Part shown: positions 1-6,091 of the stretch, in pieces
Layout of the letters: each line of letters opens with the position of its first letter
Position numbering within the stretch: position 1 is the stretch's first letter
DNA from: Christensenella sp. UBA4379
GTDB lineage: Bacteria > Bacillota > Clostridia > Christensenellales > Aristaeellaceae
Direction: 5' to 3'
Assembly (NCBI GenBank): GCA_002391225.1
Contig: DGRV01000016.1
Span: 1 to 17,445 of the forward strand
Length of the DNA: 17,445 nt
Program-made: the position numbers and the translations under genes
The notes under the pieces: generated by a model
Database searches by the model: none
What the model saw: the letters and a program-made list of their open reading frames with translations, nothing else
Told to the model about the DNA's origin: nothing

Positions 1-836
1 ACTTCGGCCCCCTGATCTCCAACCCGACGTCCCTGCTCCTGGGCGCGGCCGCTCAGTTCGGTGTGTTCTTCGCCTTCTTCGGCGCCACCTTCCTGGGCTT
101 CAACGGCAACGAAGCCGCGTCCATCGGCATCATCGGCGGCGCGGACGGCCCGACCGCCATCCTGACCACCACCAAGCTGGCGCCCGAGCTGCTGGGCCCC
201 ATCGCCGTGGCGGCCTACAGCTACATGGCCCTGATCCCGATGATTCAGCCCCCGATCATGCGGGCGCTGACCACCGAAAAGGAACGCAGCGTCAAGATGA
301 CCCAGCTGCGTGAAGTAAGCAAGACCGAGAAGATCATCTTCCCCATCGTCGTGACGATCTTCGTCGTCCTGCTGCTGCCCTCCACCGCTCCCCTGATCGG
401 CTGCCTGATGTTCGGCAACCTGCTCAAGGAAACCGGCGTGACCGAGCGTCTGTCCGACGTGGCGCAGAACGCCCTGATGAACATCGTCACCCTGTTCCTG
501 GGCATCAGCGTGGGCGCGACCATGGTCGGCTCCCGCTTCCTGACGGTGGAAACCATCAAGATCGTCGTGCTGGGCCTGGTCGCCTTCAGCTTCAGCACCG
601 TCGGCGGTCTGCTGGTGGGCAAGCTGATGTACAAGCTCTCCGGCGGCAAGATCAACCCGCTGATCGGCTCTGCCGGCGTTTCCGCCGTGCCGATGGCCGC
701 CCGTGTTTCCCAGAAGGAAGGCCAGAAGGCCAATCCTTCCAACTTCCTGCTGATGCACGCCATGGGCCCGAACGTGGCCGGCGTCATCGGTTCCGCCATC
801 GCGGCCGGTTTCCTGATCAGCATGTTCGGCCGTTGA
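1..836 (+). CDS. Na+-translocating decarboxylase, beta subunit (5' end missing)
   Basis: This is the C-terminal part of the multi-spanning beta subunit (OadB/GcdB/MmdB family). The family couples decarboxylation of a biotin-bound carboxyl group to Na+ export across the inner membrane. The frame is open from the first base, beginning FGPLISNPTS, so the gene starts upstream of the window; the GTG at 63 is internal. The family signature GGADGPT, which holds the Na+-site aspartate, is encoded near 138-158. The second functional region, GPNVAGVIGSA near the C-terminus, carries the conserved Asn and Ser. Most of the rest is hydrophobic helices, and the protein ends at the usual place, GFLISMFGR. 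The alpha and biotin-carrier subunits would be expected upstream, outside the window. The specific substrate (oxaloacetate, methylmalonyl-CoA or glutaconyl-CoA) cannot be told from this subunit. A terminator follows directly. Confidence 0.93.
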   Translation, partial: FGPLISNPTSLLLGAAAQFGVFFAFFGATFLGFNGNEAASIGIIGGADGPTAILTTTKLAPELLGPIAVAAYSYMALIPMIQPPIMRALTTEKERSVKMTQLREVSKTEKIIFPIVVTIFVVLLLPSTAPLIGCLMFGNLLKETGVTERLSDVAQNALMNIVTLFLGISVGATMVGSRFLTVETIKIVVLGLVAFSFSTVGGLLVGKLMYKLSGGKINPLIGSAGVSAVPMAARVSQKEGQKANPSNFLLMHAMGPNVAGVIGSAIAAGFLISMFGR

Positions 837-852
837 TCCAAACGTCCTACGT

Positions 853-896
853 GCAGCGCCTCATCCCCGGATTTGGGAACGAGGCGCTGCTTTTAT
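853..896 (+). terminator. Rho-independent terminator after the decarboxylase gene
   Basis: A perfect 10-bp stem, GCAGCGCCTC at 853-862 with GAGGCGCTGC at 881-890, encloses an 18-nt loop and is followed by TTTTATG. It sits 17 nt after the stop codon. The opposite strand has no T-run after the hairpin, so it acts for the plus-strand gene only. Confidence 0.85.
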
Positions 897-911
897 GTTT
901 TCTTTTCTGTT

Positions 912-1844
912 TTAATCCTTCACAGGCCGGTTGATCAGCCAGACGCCGCAGATCATAATTGCCAGGGCAATCAGGAACAGAACCCCCGGCTTCTCCCGCA
1001 AAATCAGCAGCGAGAGGAAGGCCCCGATGAACGGAGCGACCGCGTAATAGGCGCTGGTTTTCGCCGCCCCCAGGTACCGCTGAGCATACACATAGAAATA
1101 GATGCTCAGCCCATAGGCGACAAAGCCAAGGAGCAGGATTTTGAGTATATCCCCGAATACCGGCAGGCTTTCCCCCACCGCAAAACCGATCAGCACGGAC
1201 CCGATCCCGGAGCAGAAGCCCTTGACGACCACGATTTCCAGCGGGTCGCACCTGGAAAGGCAGCGGGTACAGTTGTTTTCCAGGCCCCAGCAGGTGCAGG
1301 CCAGCAGGACAAACAGGGAGCCGACCGAAAAGCGGAAGGAGCCCGCGTCCTCCACGGAAAGCAGGATGCTGGACAGGGTGATCAGTCCGATGGCGGCCCA
1401 CAGCTGACGGCTGATCTGTTCCCTGAACAGCAGCATGGCGATCAGGGAAGTGGCGACGATTTCAAAATTGTTCAGCAGCGACGCGTTCGCCGCCGTGGTC
1501 CGGGACAGGCCGATCATCAGGAAGATCGGGGCGGCGATGTCCAGGACGATCATCCCCAGGGTATAGGGCAGATCCTTCCGCGTCAGGCGGACTTCCCTGC
1601 CGCCGTGCCCTGTCCGCTTTCGGAGCGTCCCCATCCCCGTCATGCCCAGGCCCGCGCCCAGGTACAAAAACCCCGCCATCATGATCGGCGGCACGTCCCG
1701 AAGCAGAAGCTTGGACAGCGGGGAATTCAGCGCGTACAGCGCCGCGGCCAGGATGGCGTAGAAAACCGGCTTCGTCACAACATTCACGCTCTTTTCACCA
1801 CCATGAAGAACCTGTACGGTTGCTTCAGGATTTCTATTTTTCAT
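912..1844 (-). CDS. DMT superfamily (EamA) transporter
   Basis: A 310-residue inner-membrane protein built of two EamA repeats (roughly residues 25-155 and 165-300), about ten helices in all, which is the normal DMT size. The first helix contains VFYAILAAALYALNSP and the last LFLIALAIMICGVWLI. The chosen ATG overlaps the stop of the upstream CsoR-family gene as ATGA, a sign of translational coupling. A GTG at 1787, preceded by GGTGGTG, is an alternative start just before the first helix and would remove 19 polar residues. The substrate cannot be read from sequence. Co-transcription with a metal-sensor repressor suggests export of a metal or a thiol/metal-linked compound, but DMT proteins more often carry metabolites. 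No terminator hairpin with a T-run is visible downstream on this strand. Confidence 0.88.
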   Translation of the reverse strand: MKNRNPEATVQVLHGGEKSVNVVTKPVFYAILAAALYALNSPLSKLLLRDVPPIMMAGFLYLGAGLGMTGMGTLRKRTGHGGREVRLTRKDLPYTLGMIVLDIAAPIFLMIGLSRTTAANASLLNNFEIVATSLIAMLLFREQISRQLWAAIGLITLSSILLSVEDAGSFRFSVGSLFVLLACTCWGLENNCTRCLSRCDPLEIVVVKGFCSGIGSVLIGFAVGESLPVFGDILKILLLGFVAYGLSIYFYVYAQRYLGAAKTSAYYAVAPFIGAFLSLLILREKPGVLFLIALAIMICGVWLINRPVKD

Positions 1845-2119
1845 TTCAGGAACTGGGCGATGGCCTCGTTGAACCGGTCCAGCGCCTCCCGGTCCCCGTG
1901 CTCGACCGCCTCGGCGATGCAGTGCTCCATATGATCCGCCAGGATGATCTTCCCTATGTTATTGATGGCAGAACGGACGGCGGCCAGCTGAATCAGCACG
2001 TCGCCGCAGTCCCTCCCCTCCTCCACCATTCGTTTGATAGATTCCAGATGTCCCGCCGCGCGGGAGATGCGGTTCAGCACATTCTTGGTTTCCGTATGCG
2101 GGTGATGATGTTCGCTCAT
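1841..2119 (-). CDS. CsoR/RcnR-family metal-sensing transcriptional repressor
   Basis: A 92-residue all-helical regulator of the CsoR/RcnR/FrmR family. These proteins are tetrameric DNA-binding repressors released from DNA by Cu(I), Ni/Co or other ligands. The CsoR metal-site spacing is intact: Cys38, then His63 (+25) and Cys67 (+29), in DCGDVLIQ and DHMEHC, matching Cys-His-Cys of Cu(I)-sensing CsoR. A His-rich start (SEHHHPH) could supply an extra nitrogen ligand as in Ni/Co sensors, so copper is favoured but not certain. ATG at 2119 was chosen because GGAGGAATGGTC lies just upstream; an in-frame ATG at 2200 would start upstream of the promoter's -35 element. The stop overlaps the transporter ATG. 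It probably represses its own two-gene operon through the operator at 2131-2155. Confidence 0.9.
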   Translation of the reverse strand: MSEHHHPHTETKNVLNRISRAAGHLESIKRMVEEGRDCGDVLIQLAAVRSAINNIGKIILADHMEHCIAEAVEHGDREALDRFNEAIAQFLK

Positions 2120-2130
2120 GACCATTCCTC

Positions 2131-2155
2131 CATATCCCCCATGGGGGGTTATATG
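2131..2155 (-). promoter_or_regulatory. Predicted CsoR-type operator
   Basis: The site reads CATATCCCCC then ATGGGGGG then TTATATG. A C-tract and a G-tract flank a central AT, and CATAT/ATATG form outer inverted arms. Known operators of CsoR/RcnR repressors have this layout of AT-flanked C-tract and G-tract. It starts 2 nt downstream of the -10 box at 2157-2162 and so covers the likely transcription start, the expected place for autorepression. Confidence 0.7.
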
Positions 2156-2156
2156 A

Positions 2157-2185
2157 ATCATATCACAAAACGGTTGATACTGCAA
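2157..2185 (-). promoter_or_regulatory. Promoter of the csoR-EamA operon
   Basis: On the minus strand, -35 TTGCAG (2180-2185) and -10 TATGAT (2157-2162) are separated by exactly 17 nt, a good sigma-A match. The predicted start falls inside the C/G-tract operator, about 35 nt before the csoR ATG. Confidence 0.7.
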
Positions 2186-2235
2186 GCCCGACCTAAGCAT
2201 ATTAATAATCCCCTACACAAAGCAAAAAACATCAT

Positions 2236-2270
2236 AAAAAACGCCTTGTTTCTGATTTGAAGCAAGACGT
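2236..2270 (-). terminator. Terminator of the LRR-DctP gene
   Basis: Read on the minus strand, ACGTCTTG pairs with CAAGGCGT (8 bp, one G-U) around a 14-nt loop and is followed by a run of six T. It lies about 35 nt past the stop codon. Confidence 0.7.
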
Positions 2271-2304
2271 TTATACTTGTCAGAGCACTTAATCTATTTC
2301 ATCA

Positions 2305-3570
2305 TTATTTCATCGCTGCTTTAACCGTCTCATACAATCCAGGAGTCCAGCCAAAACTATCTCCCAGCTTGTAGAAATCTTCAGCCAAAGCACGGAATGT
2401 TTCCAGGTCTTCCGCGGTGGGCTGATATATAGTAACACCTTCTGCTTCCATCAGATCACAATAATGTGCATCAGCTGCGGCCAGTAAACCATTGTTATAT
2501 ATGCCGGCTTCCTTACCGGTCTCGATCAGGGCTTCCTGCTGTGCAAGGGATAGGCTGTTGAACCAATTCGCAGAACAGACCCAGGTGGTGAAGTTCAGTA
2601 CGTGGCCGTCCAGGATCAGGTACTTGGCCACTTCGTGGTGCTTGCGGCCGTACAGGACGGACAGGGGGATTTCAACGCCGTCGATGGTGTCCTGCTGCAG
2701 CGCGGTGTACACATCGCCCAGGGACATGCCCACGGGGGTAGCGCCCAGGACTTCGAAGCCCTTGGTCTGGATGGCGTTGGTGGGAACACGTATAAGCTGA
2801 CCATTAAGGTCCACCACAGTATGAATCGGCTTGGTGGTCAGGGTGTGACGGGCGCCGTAAGCCCAGTTGGCGGCAACCATCTTGATGCCCAGGCCTTCCA
2901 GCTTGGCGCACTGCTCATTCCACCAGCCAGACTCTGTCAGCTTCCAGCATTGATCCCAGCTTTCAAACAGGAAGGGACCAAAGACGATGCCCATATCCTT
3001 GACGCCATAGTCGGCGAAGAAAGCGCCGTCCGCCAGGGTCATGATGGGCTCGCCCAGCAGCATCTGGTCGATCAGGTCATTCTTGTTGCCTATCTGGGAA
3101 TCGGGGTACAGTTCAATGGCCAAATTAACGTTTCTGGCGGCCAGCAGTTCCTGCCACTTGACCATGCCCTGGCCGACGGGCTCAGACAAGGAGTTTTCAA
3201 ATCCGACCTGAAGGACCTTGGTTTCTGCATTAAACCGTTTCCAGTTTTCATTCCACCAGTTTGCAGCATATGTTCCTGGTGTTACGGTAGCCGACAAGTG
3301 ACTGATTCCATCAAAAGCTGTATCGTCTATTTCTTCCAAACTGGAAGGCAAGTTAATCTTCGTTAAACCGCTGTAGCCGAAAGCAAGGGGCCCAATGTAC
3401 TTTACGCCTTCCGGTAAAACAACCTCCTGCATATTGAAGTCGCCATAGAAAGCCTTCTCTTCAATACGGGAAAGATCATTTGGCAAGACCAATATTCCTG
3501 GTTCACATAAGCCAGATACAATAGACAATATGCCAAATAGAACTACAGCAATCCCCACACAGCGTTTCAT
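2305..3570 (-). CDS. Secreted chimera: BspA-type leucine-rich repeats fused to a TRAP (DctP) solute-binding domain
   Basis: A 421-residue protein. Residues 1-22 form a signal peptide (MKRCVGIAVVLFGILSIVSG). Residues about 28-105 are LRR_5/BspA-like repeats (LPNDLSRIEEKAFYGD, LPEGVKYIGPLAFGYS, LPSSLEEIDDTAFDG), ending in the cap-like TVTPGTYAANW. Residues about 118-421 are a complete DctP solute-binding domain, about 300 residues as in the family. It includes the conserved IRVP arginine (Arg261), which in the family binds the ligand carboxylate, and VYTALQQDTIDGVE. DctP proteins normally capture carboxylic or sugar acids for a DctQ/DctM membrane pair, but no such genes are in the window. ATG at 3570 has AGGAG 9 nt upstream. 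The 5' and 3' parts are less GC-rich than the middle. The fusion is visible directly; ligand and role are unknown. Confidence 0.85.
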   Translation of the reverse strand: MKRCVGIAVVLFGILSIVSGLCEPGILVLPNDLSRIEEKAFYGDFNMQEVVLPEGVKYIGPLAFGYSGLTKINLPSSLEEIDDTAFDGISHLSATVTPGTYAANWWNENWKRFNAETKVLQVGFENSLSEPVGQGMVKWQELLAARNVNLAIELYPDSQIGNKNDLIDQMLLGEPIMTLADGAFFADYGVKDMGIVFGPFLFESWDQCWKLTESGWWNEQCAKLEGLGIKMVAANWAYGARHTLTTKPIHTVVDLNGQLIRVPTNAIQTKGFEVLGATPVGMSLGDVYTALQQDTIDGVEIPLSVLYGRKHHEVAKYLILDGHVLNFTTWVCSANWFNSLSLAQQEALIETGKEAGIYNNGLLAAADAHYCDLMEAEGVTIYQPTAEDLETFRALAEDFYKLGDSFGWTPGLYETVKAAMK

Positions 3571-3702
3571 CCCTGATATCTCCTGTTTAGATTAAACATT
3601 TTCATTGGTTCCGTTACACAACAAGTTCTTAATCTCTTCCGTTTCTTTTTCGCACGGAGTGAAAACCATAAACATGGATCATTGCATCTTCTGCTTAGAT
3701 CA

Positions 3703-3730
3703 ATTATACCGCTTTTCTCAGCTGCGTCAA
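3703..3730 (-). promoter_or_regulatory. Promoter of the LRR-DctP gene
   Basis: On the minus strand, -35 TTGACG (3725-3730) and a perfect -10 TATAAT (3703-3708) are 16 nt apart. The predicted start near 3697 gives a leader of about 125 nt before the ATG at 3570. I see no recognisable riboswitch or attenuator in that leader. Confidence 0.75.
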
Positions 3731-3786
3731 GCCATTTTGCAGTCAGACACAATCATCATACCTGCAAATCAAATACGAAAAAAAAT

Positions 3787-3815
3787 TTGACGATCATATC
3801 GTCGTGTGATAAAAT
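3787..3815 (+). promoter_or_regulatory. Promoter of yebC
   Basis: -35 TTGACG (3787-3792) and -10 TAAAAT (3810-3815) have a 17-nt spacer, with TGA directly before the -10 box (extended -10). It is back to back with the LRR-DctP promoter, with about 57 nt between the two -35 boxes. The ribosome site AGGAGGG lies 7 nt before the yebC ATG. Confidence 0.75.
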
Positions 3816-3849
3816 AGAGCAGTATCTGATACTTTCAGGAGGGATTTAC

Positions 3850-4599
3850 ATGTCAGGTCATTCCAAATGGCATAATATTCAGGCGAAAAAAGGCAAGGCA
3901 GACGCCGCGCGCGGCAAGATCTTTACGAAGATCGGCCGTGAGATCGCCATCGCTGTCCGTGAAGGCGGGCCCGACCCGAACGTCAACGGCAAGCTGCGCG
4001 ACATCATCGCCAAAGCGAAAGCCAACAATATGCCGAATGATAATATTCAGCGCAGCATCAAGAAGGCCTCCGGCGAGGGCGGCGGCGTCAACTACGAGGA
4101 ATTCTCTTATGAAGGCTACGCGCCCGGCGGCGTGGCGGTGATCGTCGACATCCTGACGGACAACCGCAACCGTACTTCCTCGGACATCCGCCACATCTTC
4201 GACAAGAACGGCGGCTCCATGGCAACCACCGGCTCGGTCAGCTATCAGTTCGACCACAAGGGCGTCATCGTTATCGAGCGGGAGCCCGGTATGGACGAGG
4301 ACGAAATCATGATGCAGGCCATGGAAGCCGGCGCGGAAGATATGAAGGTGGAAGACGACGCCTTCGTCATCTACACCGATCCGGCCGACTTCTCCGCCGT
4401 CCGCGAGGCGCTGGAAAACGCCGGCCTGTCCTTCCTCTCCGCCGATAAGCAGATGGTGCCCCAGAACACCATCAAGATCGAGGATCCGGACACCGTCAAC
4501 AAGATCCAGAAGCTGCTGGACATGCTGGACGACAACGACGACGTTTCCGAAGTCTACCACAACGCGGAGCTTCCCGAGGACGATTCCGAGGAAGAATAA
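3850..4599 (+). CDS. yebC: YebC/PmpR (TACO1) family protein
   Basis: A 249-residue cytoplasmic protein with the unmistakable family start MSGHSKWHNIQAKKGKADA. It keeps the full three-domain length, including NMPNDNIQRSIKKASG and SYEGYAPGGVAVIVD. The family was long annotated as a DNA-binding transcriptional regulator. More recent work on YebC and mitochondrial TACO1 links it to translation, easing synthesis of proline-rich stretches. ATG at 3850 was chosen from this conserved start and the AGGAGGG upstream; an open frame extends 56 codons further 5', but it runs through the promoter. The gene is single, between its own promoter and terminator, and converges on rplL. Confidence 0.95.
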   Translation: MSGHSKWHNIQAKKGKADAARGKIFTKIGREIAIAVREGGPDPNVNGKLRDIIAKAKANNMPNDNIQRSIKKASGEGGGVNYEEFSYEGYAPGGVAVIVDILTDNRNRTSSDIRHIFDKNGGSMATTGSVSYQFDHKGVIVIEREPGMDEDEIMMQAMEAGAEDMKVEDDAFVIYTDPADFSAVREALENAGLSFLSADKQMVPQNTIKIEDPDTVNKIQKLLDMLDDNDDVSEVYHNAELPEDDSEEE

Positions 4600-4613
4600 T
4601 CCGCTTCACGCAT

Positions 4614-4646
4614 ACAGCCCGCCGGACACGGCGGGCTGTTTCTTTA
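4614..4646 (+). terminator. Terminator of yebC
   Basis: A perfect 10-bp stem, ACAGCCCGCC (4614-4623) with GGCGGGCTGT (4630-4639), has a 6-nt loop and is followed by TTCTTT. It starts 14 nt after the yebC stop. Confidence 0.85.
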
Positions 4647-4662
4647 TCGTTCCATGCGTTTT

Positions 4663-4711
4663 CTTCAAGCAAAAAAGCCACCGGACGAACCGGTGGCCTT
4701 TTTGCTTGAAG
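4663..4711. terminator. Long bidirectional terminator between yebC and rplL
   Basis: The arms 4663-4684 and 4690-4711 pair over about 22 bp with one mismatch. The core is GCCACCGG/CCGGTGGC with a 5-nt loop, flanked by an A-run on the left and a T-run on the right. Because both runs lie within the stem, it can terminate transcription from either side. It starts 9 nt past the rplL stop and backs up the yebC terminator. Confidence 0.88.
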
Positions 4712-4720
4712 TAACCGAAA

Positions 4721-5095
4721 TTACTTGATTTCGACGGTGGCGCCGACGGCAGCGAAAGCTTCCTTGATCTTCTCGGCTTCTTCCTTGGTAGCGCCTTCCT
4801 TGATGGTCTTGGGGGTCGATTCGACGAATTCCTTGGCTTCCTTCAGGCCCAGGCCGGCGACATACTCGCGGACAGCCTTGATAACCTTGATCTTTTCGGA
4901 GCCGGCATCCTTCAGGATGACGTCGAACTCGGTCTGCTCTTCAGCGGGAGCAGCGGCAGCGGCGGGGCCGCCAGCGGCGACAGCGACGGGGGCAGCGGCG
5001 GAAACGCCGAACTTCTCTTCCAGAGCCTTCACCAGATCGTTCAGCTCGATGACAGTCATCGACTCGATCGCGGCAATAAATTCCTCATGAGTCAT
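4721..5095 (-). CDS. rplL: 50S ribosomal protein L7/L12
   Basis: A 124-residue stalk protein of normal size. Residues 1-30 (MTHEEFIAAIESMTVIELND...) form the dimerising N-terminal helices that bind L10. An Ala-rich hinge (AAAPVAVAAGGPAAAAAP) follows at about residues 34-51. The C-terminal factor-binding domain contains EFDVILKDAGSEKIKVIKAVRE and GLGLKEAKEFVESTPKTIKEG, split here only by order in the chain. It recruits elongation and other GTPase factors to the ribosome. GGAGGAATT precedes the ATG. It lies 52 nt downstream of rplJ in one operon and is followed by a strong bidirectional terminator, not by rpoB. Confidence 0.98.
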   Translation of the reverse strand: MTHEEFIAAIESMTVIELNDLVKALEEKFGVSAAAPVAVAAGGPAAAAAPAEEQTEFDVILKDAGSEKIKVIKAVREYVAGLGLKEAKEFVESTPKTIKEGATKEEAEKIKEAFAAVGATVEIK

Positions 5096-5147
5096 GGATC
5101 AATTCCTCCAAATTTAATGTTCAGATAAAGTAATAATAAGAAAATGA

Positions 5148-5648
5148 TTATTCTCCGGCCTTCTGCTTGCGGATCGCGTCGACGACGTACACCAGCTTGG
5201 CGACGGAGGAATTCAGGCTGCCGACCAGGCGGACCAGCAACTCTTCGCGGGAAGGCATGGAAGCCAGGGCCTTGACAGCCTTTTCGTCCATGATTTCCTC
5301 GCCCATCAGACCAATCTTGACGGACATATGGTCATTCTTGGCCTTGTCGATGAAATTGCAGAGGATCTTGGCGGGAGATACCGGATCCTTCGTACCGAAA
5401 GCGTACGCGGTCGGGCCTTCCAGCACGTCATCCCAGCCGTGGATGCCCATATCGTCCAGCGCGCGGCGGACCAGCGTGTTCTTTAAAACGACGTAATCCA
5501 CGTTCGCGGCGCGGCACTCGGCACGCAGCTTGGTGACTTCCTCCACCGTCAGTCCGGAGTAATGCACGGCCACGACGGACTGGGCATTCTTGAACTTCTC
5601 GGTAATTTCACTCACGACAACCTTTTTGTTTTCGAGGTTCTTGCTCAT
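5148..5648 (-). CDS. rplJ: 50S ribosomal protein L10
   Basis: A 166-residue ribosomal stalk base protein. It anchors L7/L12 dimers and in bacteria also controls its own operon by binding the mRNA leader. The family pattern is clear: KKVVVSEITEKFKNAQSVVAVHYSGLTVEEVTKLR, given here as the start of the RNA-binding domain, with LVRRALDD and the C-terminal L12-binding helix at the end. (Key stretch: residues about 7-40.) ATG at 5648 was preferred to an in-frame ATG at 5705 because that one lies inside the attenuator stem. The conserved protein starts MSKNLENKK, preceded by AGGTG. rplL follows. Confidence 0.96.
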   Translation of the reverse strand: MSKNLENKKVVVSEITEKFKNAQSVVAVHYSGLTVEEVTKLRAECRAANVDYVVLKNTLVRRALDDMGIHGWDDVLEGPTAYAFGTKDPVSPAKILCNFIDKAKNDHMSVKIGLMGEEIMDEKAVKALASMPSREELLVRLVGSLNSSVAKLVYVVDAIRKQKAGE

Positions 5649-5675
5649 TGTTTCTTTCACCTGTTTTCCGGCCTG

Positions 5676-5800
5676 AATTAAAAGATTCCCTGTGCGTGAA
5701 GGCACAGAGAATCGTCAAATAGCATCCTCTCTGTCCTCGGCGGGCAAGTTTAAGCGCCAAACGGCGCGCCAGCTGTCTGCGGCACAGACTCTTTTGAGCC
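5676..5800 (-). ncRNA. L10-leader-like cis-regulatory RNA
   Basis: The leader between the promoter start (about 5800) and rplJ is structured and holds an intrinsic terminator plus a mutually exclusive antiterminator segment. This is the known arrangement of the Firmicutes L10 (rplJ) leader, in which the L10-L12 complex binds the RNA and favours termination. The upstream part holds further short complementary segments (GTCTG..CAGAC; GGCGC..GCGCC) that could form the protein-binding stem. The family assignment rests on position and architecture, not on a covariance-model match. Confidence 0.72.
5678..5713 (-). terminator. Leader attenuator hairpin upstream of rplJ
   Basis: On the minus strand GATTCTCTGTGC (5713-5702) pairs with GCACAGGGAATC (5695-5684) over 12 bp with one G-U and a 6-nt loop, followed by TTTTAATT. 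It lies before the rplJ ATG, so it is a regulatory (premature) terminator and not the end of another gene. The segment ACAGAGA (minus strand, 5734-5728) is complementary to TCTCTGT in its 5' arm (5710-5704) and can form the competing antiterminator. Confidence 0.8.
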
Positions 5801-5807
5801 GAGAAGT

Positions 5808-5836
5808 ATTGTAGCACATGGGAGGAGTGATGTCAA
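5808..5836 (-). promoter_or_regulatory. Strong promoter of rplJ-rplL
   Basis: On the minus strand, a perfect -35 TTGACA (5831-5836) and -10 TACAAT (5808-5813) are exactly 17 nt apart. An A-run (AAAAAAACC) directly upstream of the -35 resembles an UP element. It is among the best sigma-A matches in the window, fitting a ribosomal protein operon. Confidence 0.88.
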
Positions 5837-5845
5837 GGTTTTTTT

Positions 5846-6091
5846 AGGGAATAGGGATTAGGGACTGGGGATTAGGGACTGGGGATTGGGCAAAATGCGT
5901 AATTCGTAATGCGTAATGCCTAATTTGTAAGGTAGGAAGTAGTAGGTAGGAGGTAGGAGGTTTGAGTTGGTTAGATGAGCATAGATGGCCGGCAGCAGAA
6001 TTACGCATTACGCATTAGGCATTACGCATTTGCTACTGCCCTTCTCACCGACCATATACCTCCTCCCTCCTACTTCCTACCTCCTACCTAT
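5846..6091. repeat. Heptamer tandem-repeat array in inverted blocks
   Basis: From 5846 to 5964 the sequence can be read as 17 consecutive 7-mers in one register: AGGGATT-type units (5846-5887), ATGCGTA-type units (5895-5929) and AGGTAGG-type units (5930-5957). After a unique stretch of about 35 nt, inverse families follow: ATTACGC units (6000-6027) and TACCTCC-type units (6057-6090). Arms 5893-5925 and 5999-6031 are inverted copies with 3 mismatches in 33 positions. The array fills the gap between the rplJ promoter and the xylanase stop codon (6092-6094). No coding frame in it is credible. Short-period intergenic repeats of this style occur in several bacterial groups; function is unknown. 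Confidence 0.85.

Noticed and set aside
873..1934. A 353-codon plus-strand open frame opposite the EamA transporter
   Set aside because: It runs antisense to a clear membrane protein, has low-complexity Gln/Arg/Asp-rich translation with no motif and no ribosome site. It is a shadow of GC-rich coding sequence.
3567..3752. A 61-codon minus-strand frame just upstream of the LRR-DctP gene
   Set aside because: It begins upstream of the predicted -10 box, so the predicted transcript would lack its start. No ribosome site or family match.
5649..5705. Longer rplJ start at 5705
   Set aside because: That ATG lies inside the attenuator hairpin, and the added 19 residues are not part of L10.
5895..6034. 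Possible CRISPR array
   Set aside because: The units are 7 bp, directly adjacent and without spacers, and no cas genes are near.
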